Part shown: one piece after another, positions 1 through 8,453 of the stretch | How positions within the stretch are numbered: position 1 is the stretch's first letter | How the letters are laid out: each line of letters begins with the position of its first letter | DNA from: Candidatus Devosia phytovorans | GTDB taxonomy: Bacteria; Pseudomonadota; Alphaproteobacteria; Rhizobiales; Devosiaceae | NCBI GenBank assembly: GCA_029202405.1 | Contig: CP119312.1 | Coordinates: forward strand, 3,167,001 to 3,231,000 | Direction: 5' to 3' | Length of the DNA: 64,000 nucleotides | Notes under the pieces: model-generated | Database searches by the model: none | Told to the model about the DNA's origin: nothing | What the model saw: only the letters and a program-made list of their open reading frames with translations | Made by a program: the position numbers and the translations under genes

Positions 1-905
1 ATGGCCATGGACATGGCCTTGCGGAATTCGAGATTGTTGAACGGCGCCTTGGTGGTGTTGAGCTGCAGATTGGTGCCGGCATCGGGCGGAAGCCAGTATT
101 TGTTGTGCTCGCTCTGGTTGGCATAGGTCAGGTCGGGATCGACAATGCCGTCCGTGGCCCAATCGAGCTCGCCGTTGGTGATGGCAGCGATGACCTGGAG
201 ATTGTCCGAAAGCTGCGGATATTCCACGCAATCGACAAGGTTGGTGTCGTTTTCGCGATAGCTTTCGTTGCGACACAGTTTGAAGGAATTGCGCGAAAAG
301 TCGCGTATTTCGGTGAAGGGACCGGTGCCGACCACGGTTGGATTGGCGTAGTTGCGTGGGTCGTCGACATCTTTCCAGATGTGTTCGGGCAGCGGAAAGA
401 TCGAACCGATGTTGAGGTGCGCCAGGGAGTCCGGACGCTGCAGGTTGAATCTGACGGTGTGAGCGTCGAGCTTTTCGACACTGGTGATGATGCCGCTCTT
501 GGATGCTTCTTCGTAAAAGTCGAAGCCGACCGGATAATCGCGATGCGCCTTGGCGTAGTCATAGGTGAAGACCACGTCGTCGGCATCGAAAGGCTCGCCG
601 TCGGACCAGACCACACCTTCGCGCAGGTGATAGGTCACGCTCTTCAGATCTTCTGCGATATCGAAGCTGGTGGCGAGGGCCGGAAAGTCTGCCTCGGGAT
701 GCCAGACATTGTAGATCCAGAGCGGCTCATAGGCGAAATCCTGCACGTAGGCCTGCGGGCCCGACAGGTTGTAAGGGTTGTAATTCTCGACATGGGCGTC
801 GGTGTGGACCGGGGCCATGCGCATGATGACTTCTTCCTGCGCGAAGGCGGTCGAAGCGGTTCCCAGCAAGGCGAAAGTCGTCAGAATTGTCAGTCTCTTG
901 ATCAT
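1..905 (-). CDS. Family-5 (SBP_bac_5) ABC solute-binding protein, 3' end outside window
   Basis: This is the first 301 codons of a periplasmic solute-binding protein read leftward; the C-terminal part lies beyond the window. It starts MIKRLTILTTFALLGTAS and has a Sec signal peptide ending near TAFAQ (about residue 23). The body has the family-5 signature (SDGEPFDADDVVFTYDY) and the LREGVVWSDG strand. The family binds oligopeptides or, in some members, cello- or other oligosaccharides. The neighbouring LacI-type regulator makes a sugar plausible (inference). The ATG at 903-905 follows an AGAGGGA ribosome site by about 7 nt, and a LacI-like operator (919-932) lies just upstream. Importer permeases and ATPases are presumably left of the window. 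Confidence 0.9.
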   Translation of the reverse strand, partial: MIKRLTILTTFALLGTASTAFAQEEVIMRMAPVHTDAHVENYNPYNLSGPQAYVQDFAYEPLWIYNVWHPEADFPALATSFDIAEDLKSVTYHLREGVVWSDGEPFDADDVVFTYDYAKAHRDYPVGFDFYEEASKSGIITSVEKLDAHTVRFNLQRPDSLAHLNIGSIFPLPEHIWKDVDDPRNYANPTVVGTGPFTEIRDFSRNSFKLCRNESYRENDTNLVDCVEYPQLSDNLQVIAAITNGELDWATDGIVDPDLTYANQSEHNKYWLPPDAGTNLQLNTTKAPFNNLEFRKAMSMA

Positions 906-918
906 TGCATTCCCTCTA

Positions 919-932
919 TGAGATCGATCCCA
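919..932. promoter_or_regulatory. LacI-type operator upstream of the binding-protein gene
   Basis: TGAGATCGATCCCA is a near-perfect 14-bp palindrome with the central CG typical of LacI-family operators. The identical 14-mer (16 identical bases with flank) recurs at 2071-2084 next to the lacI-type gene. It sits 14 nt upstream of the binding-protein start codon, where a bound repressor would block transcription. Confidence 0.65.
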
Positions 933-1002
933 GAAATTGATTTCAGGCGAGGCAACCGGCGCCGTGATGCGGGCGCCGGGACTGGCGGAGAACCGCCCTT
1001 GG

Positions 1003-2028
1003 CTATCCGGTCCGGCGTTCGCGCTGCGCTGGCGGCGCTGCGGTTGCCCGTTCGACCAGATAGGTCGGCACGATGATCTCGTTTTCCGTCACGGCCTGGC
1101 TGCCGAGGATGGCAACGAGCATTTCTGCAGCAGACCGGCCGGCGTCGAACACCGGCTGGCGAATGGTGGTGAGGGCTGGCGTCAGGTGCCGGGCGTGAAA
1201 ATTGTCGTCGAAACCGACGAGCGTGACATCTTCAGGGACGCGCCGGCCGTGGTGCTTGAGGGCCAGCAGGGCACCGGCGGCGATATCGTCGTCGCCCGCC
1301 AGGACTGCGGTGATACCGGGGTGGCTGGCCAGCATGTCGGCGATGGCGGCAAAGCCGAACTTCTCCGAATATTGGCCATGGACGATATGGAGATCGGACA
1401 GGGACAGTCCATAGACAGGGAGCGCCGCCTCGATGCCGGCGAGGCGGCTGCGCGTGTCGCGATACTCGAGCTGGCCCGACAGGTAGGCAATGTTGCGGTG
1501 GCCCAGATCGAGTACGTGCTGCACGGCCAGCGCGGCGCCTCCCGCGTTGTCGATCAATACCGCGCCGCTCGCTATGGCATTCTCGTTGCTGCCGATCACG
1601 ACAACTGGAATAGAGGCCTGGCGCAGGATTGCGACGACGTCGCCACGAATGGGATGCTCAAGATAGAGCACGAGGCCGTCGCAGGAGCGATCGACCAACT
1701 CGATGATGGCGCGCGATTCTTCCTCCTGGCTGGCAAAGCCGGACGAGACCACGAGCGACTTTCCGGCCTTGCGGCAAGCGGCCTGAATGCCGCCAACCAT
1801 GTCGGCATAGAAGGGCGTGCCGACATCGACGACAACACTACCGATCATGTTGGAGCGGTTAGAGCGCAAGGCCTGGGCGAGTGTATTGGGCCGATAGCCG
1901 AGCTCAGTAATGGCCTGCTGGATGGCGCGGCGCTTCGCGTCGGAGACATAGCCGTTGTCGGCTATGACCCGGGAAACCGTCGAGCGGGAGACGCCCGCGC
2001 GCTTCGACACATCGTCGATGGTTGCCAT
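1003..2028 (-). CDS. LacI-family transcriptional regulator
   Basis: 341 residues with the full LacI architecture. An N-terminal helix-turn-helix and hinge helix (ATIDDVSKRAGVSRSTVSRV, then residues to about 60 with GYRPNTLAQALRSN) is followed by a periplasmic-binding-protein-like effector domain from about residue 61 (IGSVVVDVGTPFYADMVGGI). The family usually represses sugar-uptake genes and releases DNA on binding a sugar. It is transcribed leftward just upstream of the binding-protein gene, and both genes carry the same operator, so it most likely controls that importer and itself. The ligand cannot be read from the sequence. Confidence 0.93.
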   Translation of the reverse strand: MATIDDVSKRAGVSRSTVSRVIADNGYVSDAKRRAIQQAITELGYRPNTLAQALRSNRSNMIGSVVVDVGTPFYADMVGGIQAACRKAGKSLVVSSGFASQEEESRAIIELVDRSCDGLVLYLEHPIRGDVVAILRQASIPVVVIGSNENAIASGAVLIDNAGGAALAVQHVLDLGHRNIAYLSGQLEYRDTRSRLAGIEAALPVYGLSLSDLHIVHGQYSEKFGFAAIADMLASHPGITAVLAGDDDIAAGALLALKHHGRRVPEDVTLVGFDDNFHARHLTPALTTIRQPVFDAGRSAAEMLVAILGSQAVTENEIIVPTYLVERATAAPPAQRERRTG

Positions 2029-2051
2029 CGTGATCGTTGCTCCCGCCCCTA

Positions 2052-2065
2052 TGGGACCGTTCCCA
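2052..2065. promoter_or_regulatory. LacI-type operator, autoregulatory copy 1
   Basis: TGGGACCGTTCCCA lies inside an 18-bp inverted repeat TATGGGA-N4-TCCCATA (2050-2067), 24 nt upstream of the lacI-type start codon. It shares the TGRGAYCGNTCCCA consensus with the copies at 919 and 2071. Confidence 0.6.
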
Positions 2066-2070
2066 TAGAG

Positions 2071-2084
2071 TGAGATCGATCCCA
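2071..2084. promoter_or_regulatory. LacI-type operator, autoregulatory copy 2
   Basis: TGAGATCGATCCCA, identical to the copy at 919-932 and 19 bp (centre to centre) from the copy at 2052. The pair could be bound by two dimers. Confidence 0.6.
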
Positions 2085-2266
2085 GAGCTAAGTCAAGAAG
2101 ACCACTGGTGGATTTTCGCGGAAATTATAGGCAGTCAAACAGGCTGCACCAACGCTGTGCAAATACCGGACATTGCAGGCAGAAATGACCGCCTGGGCTC
2201 GGATCAAGAGTGCATTGGCGACCAAGTGGCCTTGAAGTGGTATTGAATCGCGTGGAAGCGATTTGT

Positions 2267-3325
2267 TCAGTCGACGCGGCCGCGGGCAGCGACGTCGACG
2301 GTTTCGACCACGGCGCCGTTGGAGATCAAACTCACTCGGTCGAAGAGATTGCTGACGACGCAGGCGTGGTTGGGGATGATGCGGAGCTTGTCGCCGATGT
2401 TCGGCTTCTCGGTACAATGGGTGAGGTCGATCGTGCCATGCTCTTCACTGAGGCCGGTGATGACGGCTTCGGGATACGCCTCGATCAGACCAAATCCTGT
2501 CATACCAAGGGTATCGCTGGTCAAAGCCTTCGAGCCGGCATCGATGATGGCGCGGTTTTCGGTGGGGCGGCTGACGACGGTGGCGAGAACGGTCAGGGCG
2601 CAATCGTCGAAAGTGCCAACGCCTTTGGCGACCTGGAAGCGGTCCATGTAGATATAGGTGCCGGGACGATGTTCAGTCGCGACAGTGACTTGGTGGGCCT
2701 GCCAGAGATCCGGTGTGCCGCCGTTGGAGATGATGGCGGGCGGCAGGCCGGCATCGGTCAGGGCCAGCCTGGCGGCGGCGAGCCAGGCGGCGTTGATTTC
2801 TACTTGTCCGGCAGCAGGATAGGTCATCAGGCCACCGAAATTCAGACCCGGTGAATTGGCGATCTTTTCGGCCAGGGCGACGGCATCGGCGGGGCTCTGG
2901 ACGCCGCAGCGGCCCATGCCGGTGTCGCATTCCACCAGCACTGTCAGGGGTTTACCCTCGACAAAGGTGCGGGACAGGCCCTGGACGGTCTCGGCACTGT
3001 CGGCGGTGACGGTGATGTTGATCCGCTCGTTCAGCGCCTTGAGGCGGGCCAGTTTGGCTGACCCTAAGATATTGTAGGGCAAGAAGATTTCATCGATGCC
3101 GGCATCGGCAAAGACTTCGGCTTCGCCGAGTTTCTGAACGGTGATGCCCACGGCGCCGAGTTCGATGGCGCGCTGGGCGAAGCGAGGGAGCTTGTGGGTC
3201 TTGATATGGGGGCGCAGCTTTAGATTATGTAAAGTAGCATAGTCCTGCGCGCGCCTGAGATTGGCATCGACACGATCAAGATCGATGAGGACGGCTGGCG
3301 TATCAAGGTCGGAAAAATCGGTCAT
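2267..3325 (-). CDS. PLP-dependent D-amino-acid lyase (D-threonine aldolase / D-serine dehydratase family)
   Basis: 352 residues with the alanine-racemase-like TIM barrel of the D-threonine aldolase/D-serine dehydratase (DSD1) family. The PLP lysine is expected in RPHIKTHK (K42). The C-terminal metal site reads PNHAC, i.e. H320-x-C322. From memory, HxC is the zinc motif of D-serine and D-3-hydroxyaspartate dehydratases, while classical D-threonine aldolases have HxD, so dehydration may be the true activity. It overlaps the upstream SDR by 4 nt and shares a transcript with a RidA protein, which removes the aminoacrylate such dehydratases release. No signal peptide, so cytoplasmic. Confidence 0.88.
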   Translation of the reverse strand: MTDFSDLDTPAVLIDLDRVDANLRRAQDYATLHNLKLRPHIKTHKLPRFAQRAIELGAVGITVQKLGEAEVFADAGIDEIFLPYNILGSAKLARLKALNERINITVTADSAETVQGLSRTFVEGKPLTVLVECDTGMGRCGVQSPADAVALAEKIANSPGLNFGGLMTYPAAGQVEINAAWLAAARLALTDAGLPPAIISNGGTPDLWQAHQVTVATEHRPGTYIYMDRFQVAKGVGTFDDCALTVLATVVSRPTENRAIIDAGSKALTSDTLGMTGFGLIEAYPEAVITGLSEEHGTIDLTHCTEKPNIGDKLRIIPNHACVVSNLFDRVSLISNGAVVETVDVAARGRVD

Positions 3326-4095
3326 TTGCCCCTCAGGACTTCATCGACGAAACGCAGGTTGCCGGCGGTCAGGCCGGCATCGACCGGCAGCACGGTGCCG
3401 GTAATGCCCGAGGCGGCGTCTGAGCAGTAAAACACAGCGGCGTGAGCCACTTCCATGGGCGAAACCATGCGGCCGAGCGGGTAATGCGGCAAGACATTGT
3501 CGAGCAGCGTCGGGTCGGCCGCGAGACGATGATCCCAGGCCGGGGTGCGGACCGAGCCGGGCGCAATGACATTGGCGCGCACGCCCTCGCCGCCGCGCTC
3601 GACGGCAATGGCCTTGGCATAGGCGACAAGGCCTGCCTTGGCGGCGGAGTAGGCCGGATTTCCGAAGTGCGACAAGGCGTTGACTGAGGAGATGAAGACC
3701 AGACTCCCCCTGCCCCGCGCCGCCATGGCGGCCACGATTGGGTCGGTCATGGCATAGGCGCCATTGAGATTGATGGCGAGTTCGCTGGCCCAGACTTGGT
3801 CGTCGACCTGACCGAGATGTTCGGCCCGGGTAAAGCCAGCATTGGAGACCACGGCGTCGGGCGTGCCATGCTCGGCAAGCCAGGCCTCGACCGCTTGCCG
3901 AGTGGCCTTGGGGTCGGCCTGATCGAACAAAATGGCGCCGGAGAGGGCGAGCCCCTCCAGCAGTTTGGGGTCGCGGTCGGCACCGATAACCTGCGCACCC
4001 GCCTCAAGAAAAGCTGCGACCAACGAGCGGCCGATGCCACCGCCGGCGCCGGAGATCAGCACCGTCTTGCCATCGAGGCGGAAGGGCGAGGTCAT
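3322..4095 (-). CDS. SDR-family NAD(P)-dependent oxidoreductase
   Basis: 257 residues, a classical short-chain dehydrogenase. The Rossmann glycine motif SGAGGGIG is at about residues 15-22, the structural NAG lies in VSNAGF, and the catalytic Ser plus YSAAKAG (Tyr-x3-Lys) sit around residues 138-157. The C-terminal end GTVLPVDAGL is typical. The acidic residue after the second strand (GADRD) suggests NAD+ rather than NADP+. Its start overlaps the upstream RidA gene by 4 nt and its stop overlaps the downstream lyase by 4 nt, so the three are translationally coupled. The substrate is probably a hydroxy acid or polyol, but this is unproven. Confidence 0.9.
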   Translation of the reverse strand: MTSPFRLDGKTVLISGAGGGIGRSLVAAFLEAGAQVIGADRDPKLLEGLALSGAILFDQADPKATRQAVEAWLAEHGTPDAVVSNAGFTRAEHLGQVDDQVWASELAINLNGAYAMTDPIVAAMAARGRGSLVFISSVNALSHFGNPAYSAAKAGLVAYAKAIAVERGGEGVRANVIAPGSVRTPAWDHRLAADPTLLDNVLPHYPLGRMVSPMEVAHAAVFYCSDAASGITGTVLPVDAGLTAGNLRFVDEVLRGK

Positions 4096-4478
4096 GCCGG
4101 ATCCTTATAGGCCACGCATTCGATCTCGACCTTGCAGTCAACCATCATATGGCTCTGAACGGCGGCGCGGGCGGGCGGATTTTCGCCGAAATAGCTCTTG
4201 TAGACGGCGTTGAAGCTCCAGAAATCACGCGGATCATCGAGCCAGACGCCACAGCGGACGACATGTTCGAGGCCGTAACCGGCCTCTTCGAGGATGGCGA
4301 TCAGGTTCTTGATGGTCAGATGGGTCTGTTCGACGATGCCGGCGCCGACAATTTCTCCATCCTTCATGGCGACCTGGCCGGAGACGAAGAGAAACCCGCC
4401 GGCTTCGACGGCGCGGGCGAAGGGGAGGTTCTGACCACCAGCACCCGACTTTTCGGCACCGTAGCGTTTGATGGGCAT
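4092..4478 (-). CDS. RidA-family enamine/imine deaminase
   Basis: 128 residues, the normal length for the trimeric RidA (YjgF/YER057c) family. These enzymes hydrolyse reactive 2-aminoacrylate and related imines made by PLP dehydratases. The substrate-carboxylate arginine is present in NPPARAAVQ (R104), and E120 in VEIECVAY matches the position of the active-site glutamate. It is first in a three-gene leftward operon with the SDR and the PLP lyase, which supports true deaminase activity. The ATG at 4478 is the only sensible start. Confidence 0.9.
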   Translation of the reverse strand: MPIKRYGAEKSGAGGQNLPFARAVEAGGFLFVSGQVAMKDGEIVGAGIVEQTHLTIKNLIAILEEAGYGLEHVVRCGVWLDDPRDFWSFNAVYKSYFGENPPARAAVQSHMMVDCKVEIECVAYKDPA

Positions 4479-4593
4479 TCTTCGTCCTTTCTGAAAGCCA
4501 ATTTCGTTGCAAGGCAGTCTAGCGCGTGAATTGGCGGATTTTGCAGGTATTTTTGGCTGCTGAATGTAAATTTCTTACGTGATTGCACCCTTG

Positions 4594-4618
4594 GGCCTGT
4601 GCTAGCCTCACACAGGCC
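4594..4618. promoter_or_regulatory. Inverted repeat in the RidA/M81 divergent promoter region
   Basis: GGCCTGTG and CACAGGCC form a perfect 8-bp inverted repeat with a 9-nt spacer, in the 193-bp gap between the leftward RidA operon and the rightward M81 gene. It could be an operator shared by both or a hairpin in the M81 leader. No cognate regulator can be named. Confidence 0.35.
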
Positions 4619-4671
4619 AGCAATTCCAGCATGCTGGACGACTTCTTGCAAACCACGGCGAGTTTTCCACC

Positions 4672-6129
4672 TTGCGCGTCTTCACCGCTGCCTTTGCTAC
4701 CGAAACCAATACGTTCTCACCCATTGCCGTCGACAAGCGCGCTTTCGAGGCGTCGCTTTACGCAAAGCCGGGCGAGCATCCGGTGACCCCGACTCTGTGC
4801 ACCGCGCCGATCACCGTCGGCCGCGAGGTCTGTGCGAAGGAGGGCTGGACGCTGATCGAGGGCAGCGCGAGCTGGGCCGATCCGGCGGGTCTGGTGGCGC
4901 GGGCGACCTATGAGGAGATGCGCGACGAGATTTTGGACCAGCTGCGGGCGGCGCTGCCGGTCGATGGCGTGGTGCTGGGGCTGCATGGGGCGATGGTGGC
5001 GCAGGGTTATGACGATGCCGAGGGCGATATCCTCAGTCAGGTGCGCGATATCGTCGGGCCGGATGTGCTGGTCTGCGCCGAGCTCGATCCGCATAGTCAT
5101 CTTACGGCGAAGCGCGCGGCGGCGGCGGACTACTTCGTCTATTTCAAGGAATTTCCGCATACCGATTTCGTTGACCGGGCGCGCGACCTGTGGAGCATTG
5201 CCGTCCGGGCGCTGCGCAAGGAGGTCAGGCCGGTGATGTCGGTGTTCGACTGCCGGATGATCGATGTGTTCCCGACCTCCAAGCAGCCGATGCGTGGCTT
5301 TGTTGATCGGATGTTCGATCTGGAGAAGAGCACGCCGGGGCTGCTGTCGCTGTCGGTGGTGCATGGCTTCATGGCGGGCGATGTGCCGGAGATGGGCACC
5401 AAACTCGTGGCCGTGACCGATGGCCACCCCGAGATGGGTGCGGCGCTGGCGGAGCAGCTGGGGCGCGAGCTTTATGCGATGCGTGGCACCTTCATGGTGG
5501 CGCAGGTGGATGAAAAGGTGGCCGTGGAGACGGCGATGGCTGCAACGTCCGGGCCGGTGGTGATTGCCGATGTGTGGGACAATCCCGGTGGCGGCACGGC
5601 GGGGGATGCGACGGTGATCCTCAGCGAACTGATCGCGCGGGGCGTGACGGATGTGGCGGTGGGAACGGTGTGGGATCCGATCGCGGTGCAGATCTGCATG
5701 GCGGCCGGCGAAGGCGCGCAGATCCAGCTGCGGTTCGGTGCCAAATCGGCGATGCATACGGGTAGTCCCATCGACCGGTATGTCACCGTGAAACGATTGG
5801 TGCGTGACGCGGAAATGAAGTTCGGCGAGAGCTTAGCGCCGTTTGGCGATGCGGCGTGGATTTCGTTTGACGGGATCGACGTGATCCTCAACTCGACGCG
5901 GGCGCAGAGCTTTGACCCGAGCCTGTTTTCGGTGATGGGGATCGAGCCGACATCGCGGAAAATCCTGCTGATCAAATCGACCAATCATTTCTACGACAGC
6001 TTTTCCAAGATTGCGTCGGAGATTGTCTATTGCTCGGCGGGGAAGCCGTACCCGAACCGGCCGGCGGAGACGGATTATCGCAAGGCGAGACGGGATATCT
6101 GGCCGATGGTGGAGGTGGATTGGGGGTAG
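4672..6129 (+). CDS. M81-family metallopeptidase (MlrC-like)
   Basis: 485 residues of the M81/MlrC family, zinc hydrolases named after the enzyme that cleaves linearised microcystin. Start is TTG at 4672, because homologues begin with MR-hydrophobic-ETNTFSP and no ATG lies nearby. Putative active residues are E11, H105 (LHGAM), D139 and H141 (DPH) and H163 (PHTD). Their spacings (94, 34, 2, 22) equal those I remember for Sphingomonas MlrC E56/H150/D184/H186/H208. No signal peptide, so cytoplasmic. The real substrate is unlikely to be a cyanotoxin. Family members usually sit beside peptide importers and amino-acid enzymes, as here. Confidence 0.9.
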   Translation: MRVFTAAFATETNTFSPIAVDKRAFEASLYAKPGEHPVTPTLCTAPITVGREVCAKEGWTLIEGSASWADPAGLVARATYEEMRDEILDQLRAALPVDGVVLGLHGAMVAQGYDDAEGDILSQVRDIVGPDVLVCAELDPHSHLTAKRAAAADYFVYFKEFPHTDFVDRARDLWSIAVRALRKEVRPVMSVFDCRMIDVFPTSKQPMRGFVDRMFDLEKSTPGLLSLSVVHGFMAGDVPEMGTKLVAVTDGHPEMGAALAEQLGRELYAMRGTFMVAQVDEKVAVETAMAATSGPVVIADVWDNPGGGTAGDATVILSELIARGVTDVAVGTVWDPIAVQICMAAGEGAQIQLRFGAKSAMHTGSPIDRYVTVKRLVRDAEMKFGESLAPFGDAAWISFDGIDVILNSTRAQSFDPSLFSVMGIEPTSRKILLIKSTNHFYDSFSKIASEIVYCSAGKPYPNRPAETDYRKARRDIWPMVEVDWG

Positions 6130-6151
6130 GCGAAGGCGAGTCCCTGTTGGG

Positions 6152-6267
6152 TACCCCCACCTAGCCTCCCCCTGATAGGGGGAGGGACAGATCCAGTTCT
6201 TGGCACCATTTCGCCCCACCCACAGCGCGGTCCTTCCCCCTTTTCAGGGGGAGGTTAGGTGGGGGTA
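6152..6267. repeat. Palindromic intergenic repeat, possible bidirectional terminator
   Basis: Two inverted arms (6152-6181 and 6237-6267) share TACCCCCACCTA-R-CCTCCCCCTGA. Each arm also has its own short hairpin (CCCCCTGATAGGGGG, CCCCCTTTTCAGGGGG). It fills the gap between the convergent M81 and GH20 genes. The sequence GAGGGACAGA is shared with the repeat at 15800, so it probably belongs to a genome-wide intergenic family. Confidence 0.75.
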
Positions 6268-6274
6268 TTCTTCC

Positions 6275-8287
6275 TTACTCGACGGCCCAATTTCCGTACA
6301 TGATCGGCATGGTGCCGACCAAGGCCTTGAAGCGGTCGTAGCTCTTGCGGTCGGGGAGGGTCCAGCCGGCTTCGGCGATGGCGGAGAGGCGGGGGAAGAC
6401 GAGGCGGTCGAAGATGGCGCGGTCGGTCATGCTTTCGCTCCAGATGCAGGCCTGGATGCCCAGCAAGTGTTCGAGGCCCTTGTCGGAGAAGCCGGCGCGG
6501 GCTTCGAATTCGTAGGTTTCCTGGGGGCCGGACCAGCCGGCCCAGCCGGCGCCGGGTTCGGCCCATTGGGCGCCATTGGCCATGTCGAGATAGTAGCGCT
6601 GGCCGGGCGAGACGACGATGTCATAGCCGCGCTCGGCGAGGGCCGCGTTGATTTCGACATTGCGCCAGCCGATGACGAAGGCCTTGTCCTTGTCGACGGC
6701 ATCGCCATGGGCGGCCTCTTCCCAGCCGCCAGTGATGGCGCCCTTGGACGCGATGTAGTCGTGGACGCGACGGATAAAGGCGGCCTGGATCAGGGCGGTG
6801 GGTGAGCCTTCGATTTCGTCGGCACCATGGTGGTTGCCGAGCTGGTTGAACTGGGCCTCGTGCTTCTTGCGCATTTCGGGGCCAGAGAGCTTTTCGATCA
6901 TGTCGAGCGCGAGCGGCGAACCGGACCAGGCGGCGAGCGGGACTTCGTCGGCGCCGAGGTGGAAGATGCCGGCGGGGAAGAGTTCGAGCATTTCGTCGAT
7001 GACGGTCTCGACGAATTTGTAGACCGGCTCATGCGCCGGGTTCAGCGAATTGTTGGGGAAGCCCTGGACGGATTGGTATTCGCCGGTCTCGTCGGGATCG
7101 CGAAGCTCGGGCACGGCCTGGAGTGCGGCGTAGAAGTGGCCGGGCATGTCGATTTCGGGGATGACCGAGACGGCGAGGCTATCGGCCAGGGCGACGATCT
7201 GGCGGATGACATTTTTGGAATAGTAGCCGCCCGTGGGCTGCGGGCCGGAGCCGAGCAGCGGCGGCAGCGCCTTGCCGTGGCCGCGCCAGGCACCCACTTC
7301 GGTGAGGGCCGGATAGGCGTCGATCTCGACGCGCCAGGCTTCGTCTTCGCTGAGGTGCCAGTGGAACTTGTTGAGCTTGTTCCAGGCGAGAAGCTTGATG
7401 AGGCGCGAGACTTCGGCGCCGGAATAGAACTGGCGGGCGACGTCGAGATGGCAGCCGCGATAGGCAAAGCCCGGTTCGTCGGCAATGGTGCCGCCGGTGG
7501 GGAAGACGAAGGTCTGCGGGTGGAGTTTGGCGCCGCGCAGCACCTGGCCGAGCGTCACGAGGCCGTAGAAGAGCCCCTGGCGGGTGGTGGCTTCGACGGT
7601 GACGGCATTGTCGGCGAAGTGGATCTCATAGGCTTCGGCGCCGAGGCCGGCTTTTTCGCGGATGGTGACGGGCAGGCCCGCTTCGGAAGCGGGACGGACG
7701 ATTGCTTCGACGGGGAAGAGATCATCGACCAGACCGGCGAAGGCGGCGGCGGCGCGGCCGGCGAGGTCGCCCTGGGGCTTGAGGTCAAGGCCGGGAGGGG
7801 CGATGCGGGCGCCGGTGGTGGCGACGGATTTTGGCCAGGGAATGATCGAGACGGGGACCGGCGCCCTGGCGGGCACGGGGAATTTGGCCGTGCCCTTGAG
7901 GAGCGGCGAATTGTGGCCCTTGCCCTTCGTTGGTGCCGTCGCGAGGGAGACGAGCGTGCCGTCTTCAAGGACGACATAGCCGGTATTGGCGCCATCGCTC
8001 CAGTGGCGCAGGCCATAGGAGAGGCCGCGGGCCACGGAGGTCCAGGTTTCGCCGGGAGCGAGCACGAAGCCGTCAGGCGGGGCGATAAGCGTGTGGTTGG
8101 AGAGGCGCTTTAGCAGCTGGCCGTTTTCGAGGGTGGCATGGGGATCGATGCGGGCGGGACCGGAGAAACCGAGCTGGAAATTGGAGACGGCTTCGTCGCC
8201 GGTATTGGTCAGTTCGATGCCATAGCCGAGGGGCTCGCCGTCGGCGGCGGGGGTCCAGGTGGTGACGAGGGAGAAGGTTTTGGTCAT
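6275..8287 (-). CDS. Beta-N-acetylhexosaminidase, glycoside hydrolase family 20
   Basis: 670 residues from the ATG at 8287 (MTKTFSLVTTW). An upstream in-frame start exists at 8350 but enters a repeat. An N-terminal beta domain (about 1-140) is followed by the GH20b-like domain and the catalytic barrel. The catalytic Asp-Glu pair is in HLGADEVP (D447, E448), and GCHLDVARQFY and LNKFHWHLSEDEAWR are family landmarks. The family releases terminal GlcNAc/GalNAc by substrate-assisted catalysis. No signal peptide, so it should act on oligosaccharides after import, matching the ABC operon and RpiR regulator upstream on the same strand. Confidence 0.93.
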   Translation of the reverse strand: MTKTFSLVTTWTPAADGEPLGYGIELTNTGDEAVSNFQLGFSGPARIDPHATLENGQLLKRLSNHTLIAPPDGFVLAPGETWTSVARGLSYGLRHWSDGANTGYVVLEDGTLVSLATAPTKGKGHNSPLLKGTAKFPVPARAPVPVSIIPWPKSVATTGARIAPPGLDLKPQGDLAGRAAAAFAGLVDDLFPVEAIVRPASEAGLPVTIREKAGLGAEAYEIHFADNAVTVEATTRQGLFYGLVTLGQVLRGAKLHPQTFVFPTGGTIADEPGFAYRGCHLDVARQFYSGAEVSRLIKLLAWNKLNKFHWHLSEDEAWRVEIDAYPALTEVGAWRGHGKALPPLLGSGPQPTGGYYSKNVIRQIVALADSLAVSVIPEIDMPGHFYAALQAVPELRDPDETGEYQSVQGFPNNSLNPAHEPVYKFVETVIDEMLELFPAGIFHLGADEVPLAAWSGSPLALDMIEKLSGPEMRKKHEAQFNQLGNHHGADEIEGSPTALIQAAFIRRVHDYIASKGAITGGWEEAAHGDAVDKDKAFVIGWRNVEINAALAERGYDIVVSPGQRYYLDMANGAQWAEPGAGWAGWSGPQETYEFEARAGFSDKGLEHLLGIQACIWSESMTDRAIFDRLVFPRLSAIAEAGWTLPDRKSYDRFKALVGTMPIMYGNWAVE

Positions 8288-8311
8288 GGTCAGCTCGCTG
8301 CAGGTTTCGTG

Positions 8312-8439
8312 CCACGCCCTCGTGGTTCGAGGCTCGTGAAGAACTCGCACCTCACCATGAGGGCTACTTATGATGCGGCGCTTCAGCAGCCCTCATGGTG
8401 AGGCGGGAGCGCAGCGACCCTCGAACCACGAGGGCGTGG
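8312..8439. repeat. Large imperfect palindromic repeat
   Basis: Arms of about 50 nt (8312-8365 and 8388-8439) are imperfect reverse complements. They begin CCACGCCCTCGTGGTTCGAG and end CCTCACCATGAGGGCT, with a 22-nt loop. It lies between the rpiR-type stop and the GH20 start. It may act as a terminator or mRNA-stabilising hairpin, and it has the look of a dispersed intergenic repeat. Confidence 0.75.
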
Positions 8440-8453
8440 CGTGGTTTTGCCGA

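Noticed and set aside
6827..8113. Long open frame (428 codons) on the plus strand opposite the GH20 gene
   Set aside because: Its composition is Gly/Asp/Ala/Glu-rich with no domain, and it mirrors codon bias of the GH20 gene, which has catalytic motifs.
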